From Candidatus Nealsoniibacteriota bacterium (lineage in GTDB: Bacteria; Patescibacteriota; Minisyncoccia; Minisyncoccales; PWPS01), in contig PWKK01000030.1 in the NCBI GenBank assembly GCA_003560665.1, positions 1 to 38,754 of the forward strand: DNA of 38,754 nucleotides. Reading direction: 5' to 3'. The notes beneath the pieces were generated by a model. It ran no database searches. It was not told where the DNA came from and was given only the letters and a program-made list of their open reading frames with translations. Shown piece after piece: positions 31,742 through 38,626 of this stretch. The number at the start of each line of letters is the position of its first letter. Position 1 is the stretch's first letter. A program made the position numbers and the translations under genes.

Positions 31742-32219
31742 AAGAAGATTGCTTAGCGGCTCTTATCTCCATCTTGTCCATTTTTTTCGCAAGAGAAAAA
31801 TCCGCCCATCTTCCTCTATATTCAACAACCGCTCCTCCGACAACTTCCCTGTTAAATCTTAAATCAATAACTGTTTTCTGCTCAAGCTCTCTTTGTAACC
31901 AGTCGCTAATCTTCTCGACTGCTTCTTCGTCGGGACGAAAGGCAACCTCCAGTCTTATCTGAGGCAAAAAAAAGATGTGCTTTTTTAGCAACTCAAGAAA
32001 GAATGTTTGTTGATCAACGTCTTCGCTCTCCTTCTCTTCGTTAAACTGTAAAAGAATCTCCTTTAATTCGCCTGTTATCTTTCCCTCTATTTTTTCCGCA
32101 AGCGGTTTGTTGACATCACTGAGAACCGCTTCCGTCGCCAAATCAATCTCTTTTAAATAAAAAATTAGGTCGCTCTTTGTCTTTATTTTTTTCTCAAGTG
32201 TAATAAAAAACTTCCGCAT
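31734..32219 (-). CDS. atpH: F1-type ATPase delta (OSCP) subunit
   Basis: Delta joins the peripheral stalk to the top of the alpha subunits. The 161 residues are weakly conserved. An N-terminal helical part is followed by the C-terminal pattern VIDLRFNREVVGGAVVEYRG, equivalent to the family's conserved ending (DPSLIGGxxVRxGD). The assignment also rests on the position between b and alpha. The length is about 15-20 residues short of typical. Confidence 0.8.
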   Translation of the reverse strand: MRKFFITLEKKIKTKSDLIFYLKEIDLATEAVLSDVNKPLAEKIEGKITGELKEILLQFNEEKESEDVDQQTFFLELLKKHIFFLPQIRLEVAFRPDEEAVEKISDWLQRELEQKTVIDLRFNREVVGGAVVEYRGRWADFSLAKKMDKMEIRAAKQSSYE

Positions 32220-32227
32220 AGTATTTG

Positions 32228-33151
32228 TTAGTCCTTTCCTTCTACTCGAAAAAAGCTTTCTTCCTTAGCTCTTTTTAGGGCATCTATCACCAAATCCTCA
32301 TGAGTTGAAGGGTCGATGGTCTTCCCGACAACCTGCTTGGTAGTATCTTTTATTATCTGATAGATTTTTTGGTCTATTTCCGCCAGTTTTTTTCTTTTGT
32401 ATCTTTCAATCTCTCTCTCCGCCTCTTCGTTTTTATCTCTTACGGCCTCTTCCAGTGGCTTATAAATTTGGCTTATTTTTTCATCCATTTCTGCAAGCAG
32501 CTCTTCTGACTTCTTTCGACTTTCAGTTATTAAAAAGTTACTCACCTCTTTGTTTTCTTCACGGTGTTTTGCAAACTCTTCCTCGAACATCTGAGTTAAC
32601 TGAGCTTTAATCTTCTCGTTTTCTTGAGATATTTCCTGGAAAAGACTGCTGTACATTTCTTTAACTTCTCGATCGGCACTTTCAATCTGCTTCCTGTAGT
32701 CTCCTAAAATCTCACTTGATGTTTTTCGAACTTCTTCTCGAAAGTCAACAACAGTTCTTTTTACCTCTTCTTCTAAAACTTTTTCCAGTCTCTCTTGAAA
32801 ATCATTTGATGTTTTCAGGAAAAACCCATCGTCTACAAAGCCCTTTTCTTCCTGCCTTTCGTTGCGGTCTTGATTTACCGGACTAACTTTTTCTTCTTCT
32901 CTTTCTTCGTTTTCATCTTCTTGTGATTCGGGAACAGCTTCCGTGAATTCTTCTTTTTTCGTTTCCTGGTCTTTTTCCACTGATTCTCCGCTCTTTTTTT
33001 CAAAAACAACCCTTCTTGCATTAGGTTTTAGGCCATCCCTTGCTTTAGAGTCGGGACCTTCATAGCTTTTTATCAGAAAAAACATTCTAATAGCCACTCC
33101 CACTACGGCTAAAAAAACAATTAAAAGAATCGATGGAATTATGTAATTCAT
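32228..33151 (-). CDS. atpF: Elongated F-type ATPase b-like stalk protein
   Basis: This protein has one N-terminal membrane helix (about 4-27) and a very long charged helix ending in VVGKTIDPSTHEDLVIDALKRAK, which matches the delta-binding end of b subunits. At 307 residues it is twice normal length. The extra is an acidic, presumably disordered linker (about 50-110, rich in Glu/Asp/Lys) followed by an extended coiled coil (about 115-280). A longer or more flexible stalk would be needed if F1 is held farther from the membrane than usual. It is 30 bases after the c-like gene and eight before delta. Confidence 0.82.
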   Translation of the reverse strand: MNYIIPSILLIVFLAVVGVAIRMFFLIKSYEGPDSKARDGLKPNARRVVFEKKSGESVEKDQETKKEEFTEAVPESQEDENEEREEEKVSPVNQDRNERQEEKGFVDDGFFLKTSNDFQERLEKVLEEEVKRTVVDFREEVRKTSSEILGDYRKQIESADREVKEMYSSLFQEISQENEKIKAQLTQMFEEEFAKHREENKEVSNFLITESRKKSEELLAEMDEKISQIYKPLEEAVRDKNEEAEREIERYKRKKLAEIDQKIYQIIKDTTKQVVGKTIDPSTHEDLVIDALKRAKEESFFRVEGKD

Positions 33152-33181
33152 AATAAATTCACTATTCTGTGTTATTTCATC

Positions 33182-33982
33182 TTATAGTAAAATAACAAAC
33201 AAGGCAAGAGCGATTCCCGACAAAGTGAGGATTAAAATACCGATTAAGTTTAAGATCATTGCAAATCGAATACTTCCCTTTGCGAGAGGATTTCTACTAA
33301 TTCCCTTTATACCCTCTTTCAGAGTTCTCGAGAAAGAGTAGAGACCGAAAACAAAGCTACCGGTGACAAAAAGTGCCGCCAGGAGGTATCGTAAAATTTG
33401 AGGAGCATCTCTTTCCATGGTCCGAATAATCCTTCCGACTGCTTCCCAAAAAGTTATTTCTTGCCACGGCTCTTCATCTTCAATGGTTGTTTCGCGCGGG
33501 TCAACGAAAACTTCAATCAATCCTTCTTCTCCGTCAAGCTCTTCCATCGCTCTTCCGATAACAAAACCGGGATAAAGCGCTTTTTGGCCTACTCCCGGCT
33601 TGTTTGAGGAGGTGATAAAATCTCCTTTCTCTACTTTTTCGCGGCTCCCGTCAACTTTTACAAGAGCAACTCCGGAGGTTACTATCGGTAGACTATTTTC
33701 AGAGTCACGACCGACAACAACTATCGGATTAAAGGCCACTACACCGAAAATATTGTTGTCGTAGGGAGAATTAGCCCTTCTCAACTCTCCTCCATCTTCG
33801 GAAATAATGTCACCTTCCGCTGCGTTTCTGTCAGCTACTTCCAGCTGAACGGCCGTATCGGGAAGAAAAAAAGTTTCTTGGGCAAAAAGATGCCCGCATC
33901 CGGCAAAAAGGAAAACGGAAGAAATAAAGATTAGAAGCATCTTTCGGGAAATTTTTTTGAAAAAAGTAACAAAAAATCTCAT
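33182..33982 (-). CDS. Ectodomain protein with a c-subunit-like membrane hairpin, no ion-binding carboxylate
   Basis: The gene occupies the atpE position. Its 266 residues start with a signal sequence (about 12-36, possibly with a lipobox-like FAGC). An external beta domain follows (about 50-165; IFGVVAFNPIVVVGR, KGDFITSSNKPGVGQKAL, FVIGRAMEEL) that matches the C-terminal domain of the plus-strand fibre gene. Two membrane helices come last, joined by the polar loop EGIKGISRNPLAKG. ISRNPLAKGSIR aligns with the c-subunit loop (GIARNPEAAGKIR). In the second helix, however, the position of the essential Glu/Asp is Leu (NLIGILILTLSGIALALF contains no acidic residue), and the GxGxG packing motif of helix 1 is mostly lost. 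Topology would put the loop inside, facing F1, and the beta domain outside. Ion translocation seems excluded. Confidence 0.75.
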   Translation of the reverse strand: MRFFVTFFKKISRKMLLIFISSVFLFAGCGHLFAQETFFLPDTAVQLEVADRNAAEGDIISEDGGELRRANSPYDNNIFGVVAFNPIVVVGRDSENSLPIVTSGVALVKVDGSREKVEKGDFITSSNKPGVGQKALYPGFVIGRAMEELDGEEGLIEVFVDPRETTIEDEEPWQEITFWEAVGRIIRTMERDAPQILRYLLAALFVTGSFVFGLYSFSRTLKEGIKGISRNPLAKGSIRFAMILNLIGILILTLSGIALALFVILL

Positions 33983-34006
33983 AATATTACAGACTTTTTA
34001 GCGAAA

Positions 34007-34312
34007 TTAAACCTCTTCTTTTTTATCGTCAATATTTTTTATTTTCTCTCGGATAACTTTTTCCGAGCTATTCAACGCCTCTTGCAGCTCATCACGAATT
34101 TTTCTTTCTTCTTCGTTAAGGCCGGGTTCTCCGTCAAGCATTTCAATCTGTTTTTCAATTTTTCTCTGTAAATTAAAAAATGCTTTATTGACAACTTGGT
34201 CTGTTTTTTGTTGCTGCTCTTTTATTTTTTTTCGCCACTGAAAGACCTGATACCAAGTGTAGGTAAGAACAATGGCGGCTACAGCAACGATTATGTGTGT
34301 TATATCTATCAT
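34007..34312 (-). CDS. Small membrane-anchored coiled-coil protein
   Basis: No family is recognised. The 101 residues comprise an N-terminal membrane helix (about 5-25), a basic stretch and a cytoplasmic helical region. The segment LQRKIEKQIEMLDGEPGLNE plus EERKIRDELQEALNSSE closely parallels LEKKIKEQINYLEEKTDLSR plus GEKRVLEGLKGALDTVHE in the tail of the next gene upstream, so the two share a cytoplasmic helical-hairpin module. Its place directly before the c-like gene, where atpB or atpI would be, suggests a role at the membrane base of the F1-like complex, perhaps as a stator. That role is inference. Confidence 0.7.
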   Translation of the reverse strand: MIDITHIIVAVAAIVLTYTWYQVFQWRKKIKEQQQKTDQVVNKAFFNLQRKIEKQIEMLDGEPGLNEEERKIRDELQEALNSSEKVIREKIKNIDDKKEEV

Positions 34313-34317
34313 ATATT

Positions 34318-35862
34318 TTATACTGCTGTCTTGTTTTCTCCTCCCTCATGAACAGTATCTAAAGCCCCTTTTAATCCTTCTAAAACTCTTTTTTCACCCC
34401 TACTAAGGTCTGTCTTTTCTTCTAAATAATTAATCTGCTCTTTTATCTTCTTTTCGAGTGTTTCGTAAGCCTCTTTCTCTTCTTCACTACTGCTCTCCTC
34501 GAGCATCATTTGTTTTTCTTTTTTCTTTTTAATTTTACGATGGAAATAAGCGATAAGGCCAATGCCAACTAAGATTAAGAAAAGCAGCAGAATAATAATA
34601 ATGCTCATCATTCCTTCGGACTTTATCTCTAAAAAAAACTCTTCCGTGGTGCTTCTAACTACTCCTTCTTCGTCTTCAACTTCAAGCCAAACCAGATACT
34701 CTCCTTTGGGAAAGTGGTTTTCAAAAGTGAAATTACCTTCATCGTCAGTCACTACCTCTTTGAGAAACAGTGTCCCTTCTCCTTCTTTTCTGAAAGTCTC
34801 TCCTTCCAGACCGCCGTCTACGTTCCAAGACTCCCTAAAACCTCTCAACAGTATATTGATTTTTACCGTCGAACGGGGAAGCGTCTGCCCGATAATGGTT
34901 AGCGGTGTTCCTTCAGAGATTGAAGAAGATATCTCTCGAATCTCCAAAGGTGCGGGCACAACAGAAAAGTTTTCTGAGGCGGAATTGTGGTTATCATCTT
35001 CATCGAAAGCTCTTACCTCCAACAGATAATCTCCCGGAGGAAGAGAAGACACTCGATATCTTTCGTCTTCTAGATCATCAGGAAAAATGGTATCGTGCAA
35101 CTCGTCATTTAAAAATATTTCGTAGTATTTTGTTTCCGGTAAATCATCGCTTTTGTTTATAACAAAAACGGGCGTAGGATTTGCAGGGTCGCCCTCATTG
35201 TCAATTTCAACAAAAAAACCTTCTCCTTCAACAATATTTTCTTCCGAAAAATCATCTTCGAGAGTTGGTGGATCACCTCCCGGGGGCGCTGAAGGTGGAG
35301 TTGTGGGAGTGGAAGAGGCTTCCTTTATCGTGTAAGATGCTCTTCCCAAGTCGGCATCTAGCTTCTCTCCCGCCCTAAGAACCGTACCCTTCGTAAAGGA
35401 CAAAGAAGCGGTACCGGTTCTTATCGCTCTAAAGTTAACTGTAATGATATTGCCCTCAGTTCCTCTTAATCCTCCGGGAATCCCTCCGCTGAAAGTAATG
35501 CTGCCTCCAGAGTGTCTTGGTCTTCCTCCCGGAGACCAAGCCTCAACAACCGATGCTGCCTCCGAAATGCTTTCTACCATCAACAAGTTATTGTCGAAAC
35601 TTAAAATAGCGTTTACCGCATCCCCGCCTCCTCTTAACAAAACATTAACCGAAAAAACACTTCTTTCTTCGTGTGTTCCCGAGGAGGGGCTCAGAGAAAG
35701 AGATGCATCGGCGGTTACAAAGAAAGGAAGAAAGAGAGATAAAAAGAAAAAAGCAAAAAAACAAGTTTTTTTTGCCAACAAACGAAAAAGAAAATTATCT
35801 AAAAAATTCTCCTTTTTATTGTAACCGCCATTTCTCGTTTTTTTCTTAAGAAAACATTTCAT
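34318..35862 (-). CDS. Cohesin-domain surface protein with cytoplasmic coiled-coil tail
   Basis: I use the ATG at 35862 (514 residues); the track start at 36006 lies inside the previous gene. A long basic N-terminus leads to a signal helix (about 33-50). The cohesin-like domain follows (about 52-185: LSLSPSSGTHEERSVFSVNV; SITFSGGIPGGLRGTEGNII; ITVNFRAIRTG), then a Pro-rich linker, two or more Ig-like domains (GDYLLEVRAFDEDDN; TPLTIIGQTLPRSTVKINI) and a membrane helix (about 418-438). The tail of about 75 cytoplasmic residues contains the helical hairpin module shared with the protein at 34007-34312. A cohesin on the outside and an F1-neighbour module on the inside make this a candidate link between surface and ATPase. 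Confidence 0.75.
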   Translation of the reverse strand: MKCFLKKKTRNGGYNKKENFLDNFLFRLLAKKTCFFAFFFLSLFLPFFVTADASLSLSPSSGTHEERSVFSVNVLLRGGGDAVNAILSFDNNLLMVESISEAASVVEAWSPGGRPRHSGGSITFSGGIPGGLRGTEGNIITVNFRAIRTGTASLSFTKGTVLRAGEKLDADLGRASYTIKEASSTPTTPPSAPPGGDPPTLEDDFSEENIVEGEGFFVEIDNEGDPANPTPVFVINKSDDLPETKYYEIFLNDELHDTIFPDDLEDERYRVSSLPPGDYLLEVRAFDEDDNHNSASENFSVVPAPLEIREISSSISEGTPLTIIGQTLPRSTVKINILLRGFRESWNVDGGLEGETFRKEGEGTLFLKEVVTDDEGNFTFENHFPKGEYLVWLEVEDEEGVVRSTTEEFFLEIKSEGMMSIIIILLLFLILVGIGLIAYFHRKIKKKKEKQMMLEESSSEEEKEAYETLEKKIKEQINYLEEKTDLSRGEKRVLEGLKGALDTVHEGGENKTAV

Positions 35863-35905
35863 TTTATAAAACGACGAAAGATACTCTGCTAAAAGAGATT
35901 CCTCG

Positions 35906-36826
35906 TTAACTCTTTTCCGACAATCCGGCTTCACCCTTAACCAGAATTCTAAAAACAGTAGCCCATCTCTTGCGTGTAAGAAAGAAGAACAAAACCACCA
36001 AAGCAATCAACAGCCCCGCTTTCCACGGGAAAGCAAAAAAAGTAACTGATTGAGGTTCAATATCATTGTCCAGCAGTTCTCCGTAGACACCGTTTATGGT
36101 GGCGGTGTACATCCCACCCCAAGCCCATCCGACATTCCAATCCGCCTCTATTTTTCTCACAGCTCCGGGCAGAACATTTCTTTTTTCTATCGGGACAACA
36201 GCAACATCCCCTCCGAAGATGTTCCTGACTGTGATATTTGCGTTAGGTATCAGATGAATGGTTCCGGTGTTTTCAAAACGAGTTTCAAAAGTTACGGGCC
36301 CGTGTTCGTAGTAGTTTCGCGAAGTGTCAAATCCAACAACAGAAAGATCTTCTTTCATTTCTCCGGGAACAGTCAAAAGAACCAGTGAGGCAATGCGGTG
36401 GACAATGCCCACTCCCGTTCCTTCCACTCTGCCGGGAGGCGTTCCGGCAATCAATCCAGCATAATGTCCTCCGGGCTCGGCATTTTCCGGAACATTGATA
36501 GTAAAGCGAACCGTTTTCTCTTCTCGAGGACCCAAAACAAACTCTTCCGGCTCAAAGCTCACCCACCGAGAAATAGCCAAAACATCAAGCTCTTCATCGG
36601 CTCCTTGAAGAATCACTCTTCCCTCTTCTCCCTCGGGAAACATATCTTCTACCTCCATTCTTACGGTCGTATCTTCTTCATAGGATGGGTTGAGTACTCT
36701 TATCGTTTCACCGGTGCTTCCCCCTCTTTGTGCTGTAAGCTCAAAAGTGAGCGGAGTAACGGCAATCCTCCTTCCTCCAGCTTGACCAAGGCAAAAAGCG
36801 GGAACCAAAAGAATGAGAGTTCCCAC
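35906..36826 (-). CDS. DUF916-like membrane-anchored surface protein 4
   Basis: The 306 residues carry a DUF916-like first domain (IAVTPLTFELTAQRGGSTGE; FTINVPENAEPGGHYAGLIA), a second beta domain with FENTGTIHLIPNANITVRN, and a membrane helix after FFAFPWKAG, with a basic tail. It is closest in layout to protein 3 of the other locus. The start is uncertain: the track uses a GTG that leaves a short signal (GTLILLVPAFCLGQA); upstream in-frame codons back to an ATT would give a fuller basic signal region. It is the first gene of the string that runs into the F1-like genes, separated from the cohesin gene by 43 bases. Confidence 0.78.
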   Translation of the reverse strand: MGTLILLVPAFCLGQAGGRRIAVTPLTFELTAQRGGSTGETIRVLNPSYEEDTTVRMEVEDMFPEGEEGRVILQGADEELDVLAISRWVSFEPEEFVLGPREEKTVRFTINVPENAEPGGHYAGLIAGTPPGRVEGTGVGIVHRIASLVLLTVPGEMKEDLSVVGFDTSRNYYEHGPVTFETRFENTGTIHLIPNANITVRNIFGGDVAVVPIEKRNVLPGAVRKIEADWNVGWAWGGMYTATINGVYGELLDNDIEPQSVTFFAFPWKAGLLIALVVLFFFLTRKRWATVFRILVKGEAGLSEKS

Positions 36827-36886
36827 AAAAAAAAGTTTTAAATTAAGAATGCCTTTTTGTTTTTCAATGAAAGAAGAGCGGTTTTA

Positions 36887-36943
36887 GAAGAGTCTCTTTT
36901 AGCTCTGAAATAACCTTGGCAATAACAACCGTAAAGAGTCTTC
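36887..36943. other. Imperfect inverted repeat between the two surface genes
   Basis: GAAGA(gt)CTCTTT pairs with AAAGAGTCTTC, 11 bp with a two-base bulge and a loop of about 33. It lies between the WxL-like stop and the DUF916-like start. There is no T-run, so it is not a clear terminator; it might limit read-through into the F1-like string. I found no convincing promoter for that string. Confidence 0.3.
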
Positions 36944-36979
36944 TTTATAAGACAAGAGAACGAAGCAAACTAAAAATAA

Positions 36980-37633
36980 TTATTCAAGACCCGCGGTAGC
37001 AGTAACAGTGATAGTGTCCGTGTAATCTCCGGAAGGAGTGGTGGATTCGGCAGCAGCTCTTATAATAAAGCTGCCTACAGTTTCATCACCATGAGGCGCC
37101 TGAGAACTCGCTATCGTAACAGGGGAACTGGCAACCGGTCCTGCTGCGTTTGCGGCTTCCACCCAATCGCTCTCCACACTAAGAGTCCCGGAAAATCCTC
37201 CGTCTGCTTCAACGGTTAATCCGTATCCGTCCGAACCCGCCGATAAGATAGCAGGCAAAGTCCCAGCCTCAGGGTCTACGGCGTCTATCGTATGGCCTTC
37301 TTCTGGGTCAGTGTGCAATAATCCGTCATTTGTTCCTTCAATTTGGATGTACCATCCGTCAACATGGTTGGTTCCTACATCAAAGGTTGAAGAGAAAGTT
37401 CCGATATTGGTAGCTCCATCCGATTCAACAAGATCCGGGTCGAGTATAAATGCTGTTTCCTCTACCGCAAAGTTAAGCCAAGCTTGAATTGTTCCCGTTA
37501 CAGTTATAGTCTCATCTTCGGTTTCTTGACCAAGAACTGTAGGAAAAAGAGGCAAGATGACGAGTGCTACTACCATTCCAAAAGCTAAGACACCGATTAT
37601 ATTTCTCCTGTACTTTAAAATTATTTTTTCCAT
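36980..37633 (-). CDS. Second WxL-like secreted surface protein
   Basis: The 217 residues comprise a signal sequence (about 12-34, ending VLGQE) and a single acidic beta-rich domain (AWLNFAVEETAFILDPDLVE; VDGWYIQIEGTNDG; ending SGDYTDTITVTATAGLE). The ending and overall layout match the C-terminal half of the protein at 25038-26096, so the two are paralogues, this one lacking the N-terminal half. As in the first locus, it is followed by a DUF916-like gene. It is probably a small abundant surface subunit. It has its own promoter and a leader with a duplicated 15-nt element. Confidence 0.65.
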   Translation of the reverse strand: MEKIILKYRRNIIGVLAFGMVVALVILPLFPTVLGQETEDETITVTGTIQAWLNFAVEETAFILDPDLVESDGATNIGTFSSTFDVGTNHVDGWYIQIEGTNDGLLHTDPEEGHTIDAVDPEAGTLPAILSAGSDGYGLTVEADGGFSGTLSVESDWVEAANAAGPVASSPVTIASSQAPHGDETVGSFIIRAAAESTTPSGDYTDTITVTATAGLE

Positions 37634-37650
37634 ATCCTTATATTTTTTTA

Positions 37651-37711
37651 TTGTTATCGCCTAATTTTTATCGACTTTAGGTTTTTTTCTATAATTTTGT
37701 TATCGCCTAAT
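37651..37711 (-). repeat. Duplicated 15-nt element in the leader of the second WxL-like gene
   Basis: ATTAGGCGATAACAA occurs exactly twice on the minus strand (37651-37665 and 37697-37711), 46 bp apart. Both copies lie downstream of the predicted promoter and upstream of the start codon. Regulator binding at DNA or RNA level is possible; spacing is close to four or five helical turns. Confidence 0.75.
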
Positions 37712-37737
37712 CCCGACCTTTTTAAAATCATTGTTTC

Positions 37738-37766
37738 ATGTTAACCAAGTTGAGGTATTTTGTCAA
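37738..37766 (-). promoter_or_regulatory. Promoter for the second WxL-like gene
   Basis: Consensus TTGACA, a 17-bp spacer and TAACAT on the minus strand, placing the start site near 37731 and leaving a leader of about 100 nt. Confidence 0.65.
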
Positions 37767-37807
37767 ATATTTTCCCCTTAGTTTTCCACAACACTTCCCT
37801 AAAAAAT

Positions 37808-38605
37808 TTACTCTCTAACACACCTTACAGACATTCCCATTCCCTTTGACGATTTATTGCGAAGAACACCGGCTCTTGCTTCTCTTAAGTTGCGAAAAAG
37901 TCCTTCTTCTTCAGTTACAGAAGATGTCCAAAAGTAAGCTGATGAACTCAATCCAAAGTATGTTCCCGATGTGTAACGACTACCACTCGGAAGTGTATTA
38001 AATTCAGTACACTCGTACTCCTCACCTCCACTACAGTTAAACTCACCTCTGTTCCACTCGCCATCACTATCTTCGTGATACGCCTTTATCTTCGCTCCCG
38101 CGGGATCACAACCAAGAGAACCCACTCTTTGAGAGTTGCAAGAAACACCCTCCTCTTTAAGGTAACTTTCCAGCTGATGCCAATCCTCGTCGGAAGGAAC
38201 AGACCATCCCTGCGGGCAAAGATCTAGAAGTTCCACTGCATAAAAATTATAGAGGTAGCCGTAATTTTCTTTGTTTTTTTCATCATTGTTGTAAACCGCA
38301 TAAGCCGGCACACCTTCTTCCCCGGCATTACTCCAATCTCCCTTACCTTCCCGATACTCCAGCTCTTCTATTTCATCGCTTCCAACGGCCAAGTTTTCAG
38401 TAAACCAAAACTGCTCCCCTATTTTTTTGTACGGATACTCTTTTCCGCTTCTTTCGTCAACAACGACGCGCTCCTCTCTTGGCAACACATCATCAACTGA
38501 TTTTTTTAAGTCCGGAAAAAGAAACATTAAGATTAAAACTATTCCGACAATTCCGAGAATCACAATCACCCCCAAAATTGCTTTTTTCCTCTCTTCTTTT
38601 GTCAT
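37808..38605 (-). CDS. Membrane-anchored FISUMP-domain protein
   Basis: The 265 residues begin with a short basic cytoplasmic stretch (TKEERKK) and a membrane helix (about 10-30). An external domain follows with the Fibrobacter succinogenes major paralogous (FISUMP) pattern: YKKIGEQFWFTENLAVG, YNFYAVELLDLCPQGWSVPS, DEDWHQLESYL, ASSSAYFWTSS-like SSAYFWTSSVTEEE and the ending SVRCVRE. Several cysteines suggest disulfides outside the cell. The domain's function is not established; in other bacteria it occurs in secreted or surface proteins. It starts about 21 bases after the upstream partial gene's stop. Confidence 0.82.
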   Translation of the reverse strand: MTKEERKKAILGVIVILGIVGIVLILMFLFPDLKKSVDDVLPREERVVVDERSGKEYPYKKIGEQFWFTENLAVGSDEIEELEYREGKGDWSNAGEEGVPAYAVYNNDEKNKENYGYLYNFYAVELLDLCPQGWSVPSDEDWHQLESYLKEEGVSCNSQRVGSLGCDPAGAKIKAYHEDSDGEWNRGEFNCSGGEEYECTEFNTLPSGSRYTSGTYFGLSSSAYFWTSSVTEEEGLFRNLREARAGVLRNKSSKGMGMSVRCVRE

Positions 38606-38626
38606 AATTTTTTCTTTTTAATTTTA

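Noticed and set aside
35863-36006. N-terminal extension of the second cohesin protein
   Set aside because: It overlaps the DUF916-like gene, carries a non-secretory sequence before the signal helix, and an ATG is available at 35862.
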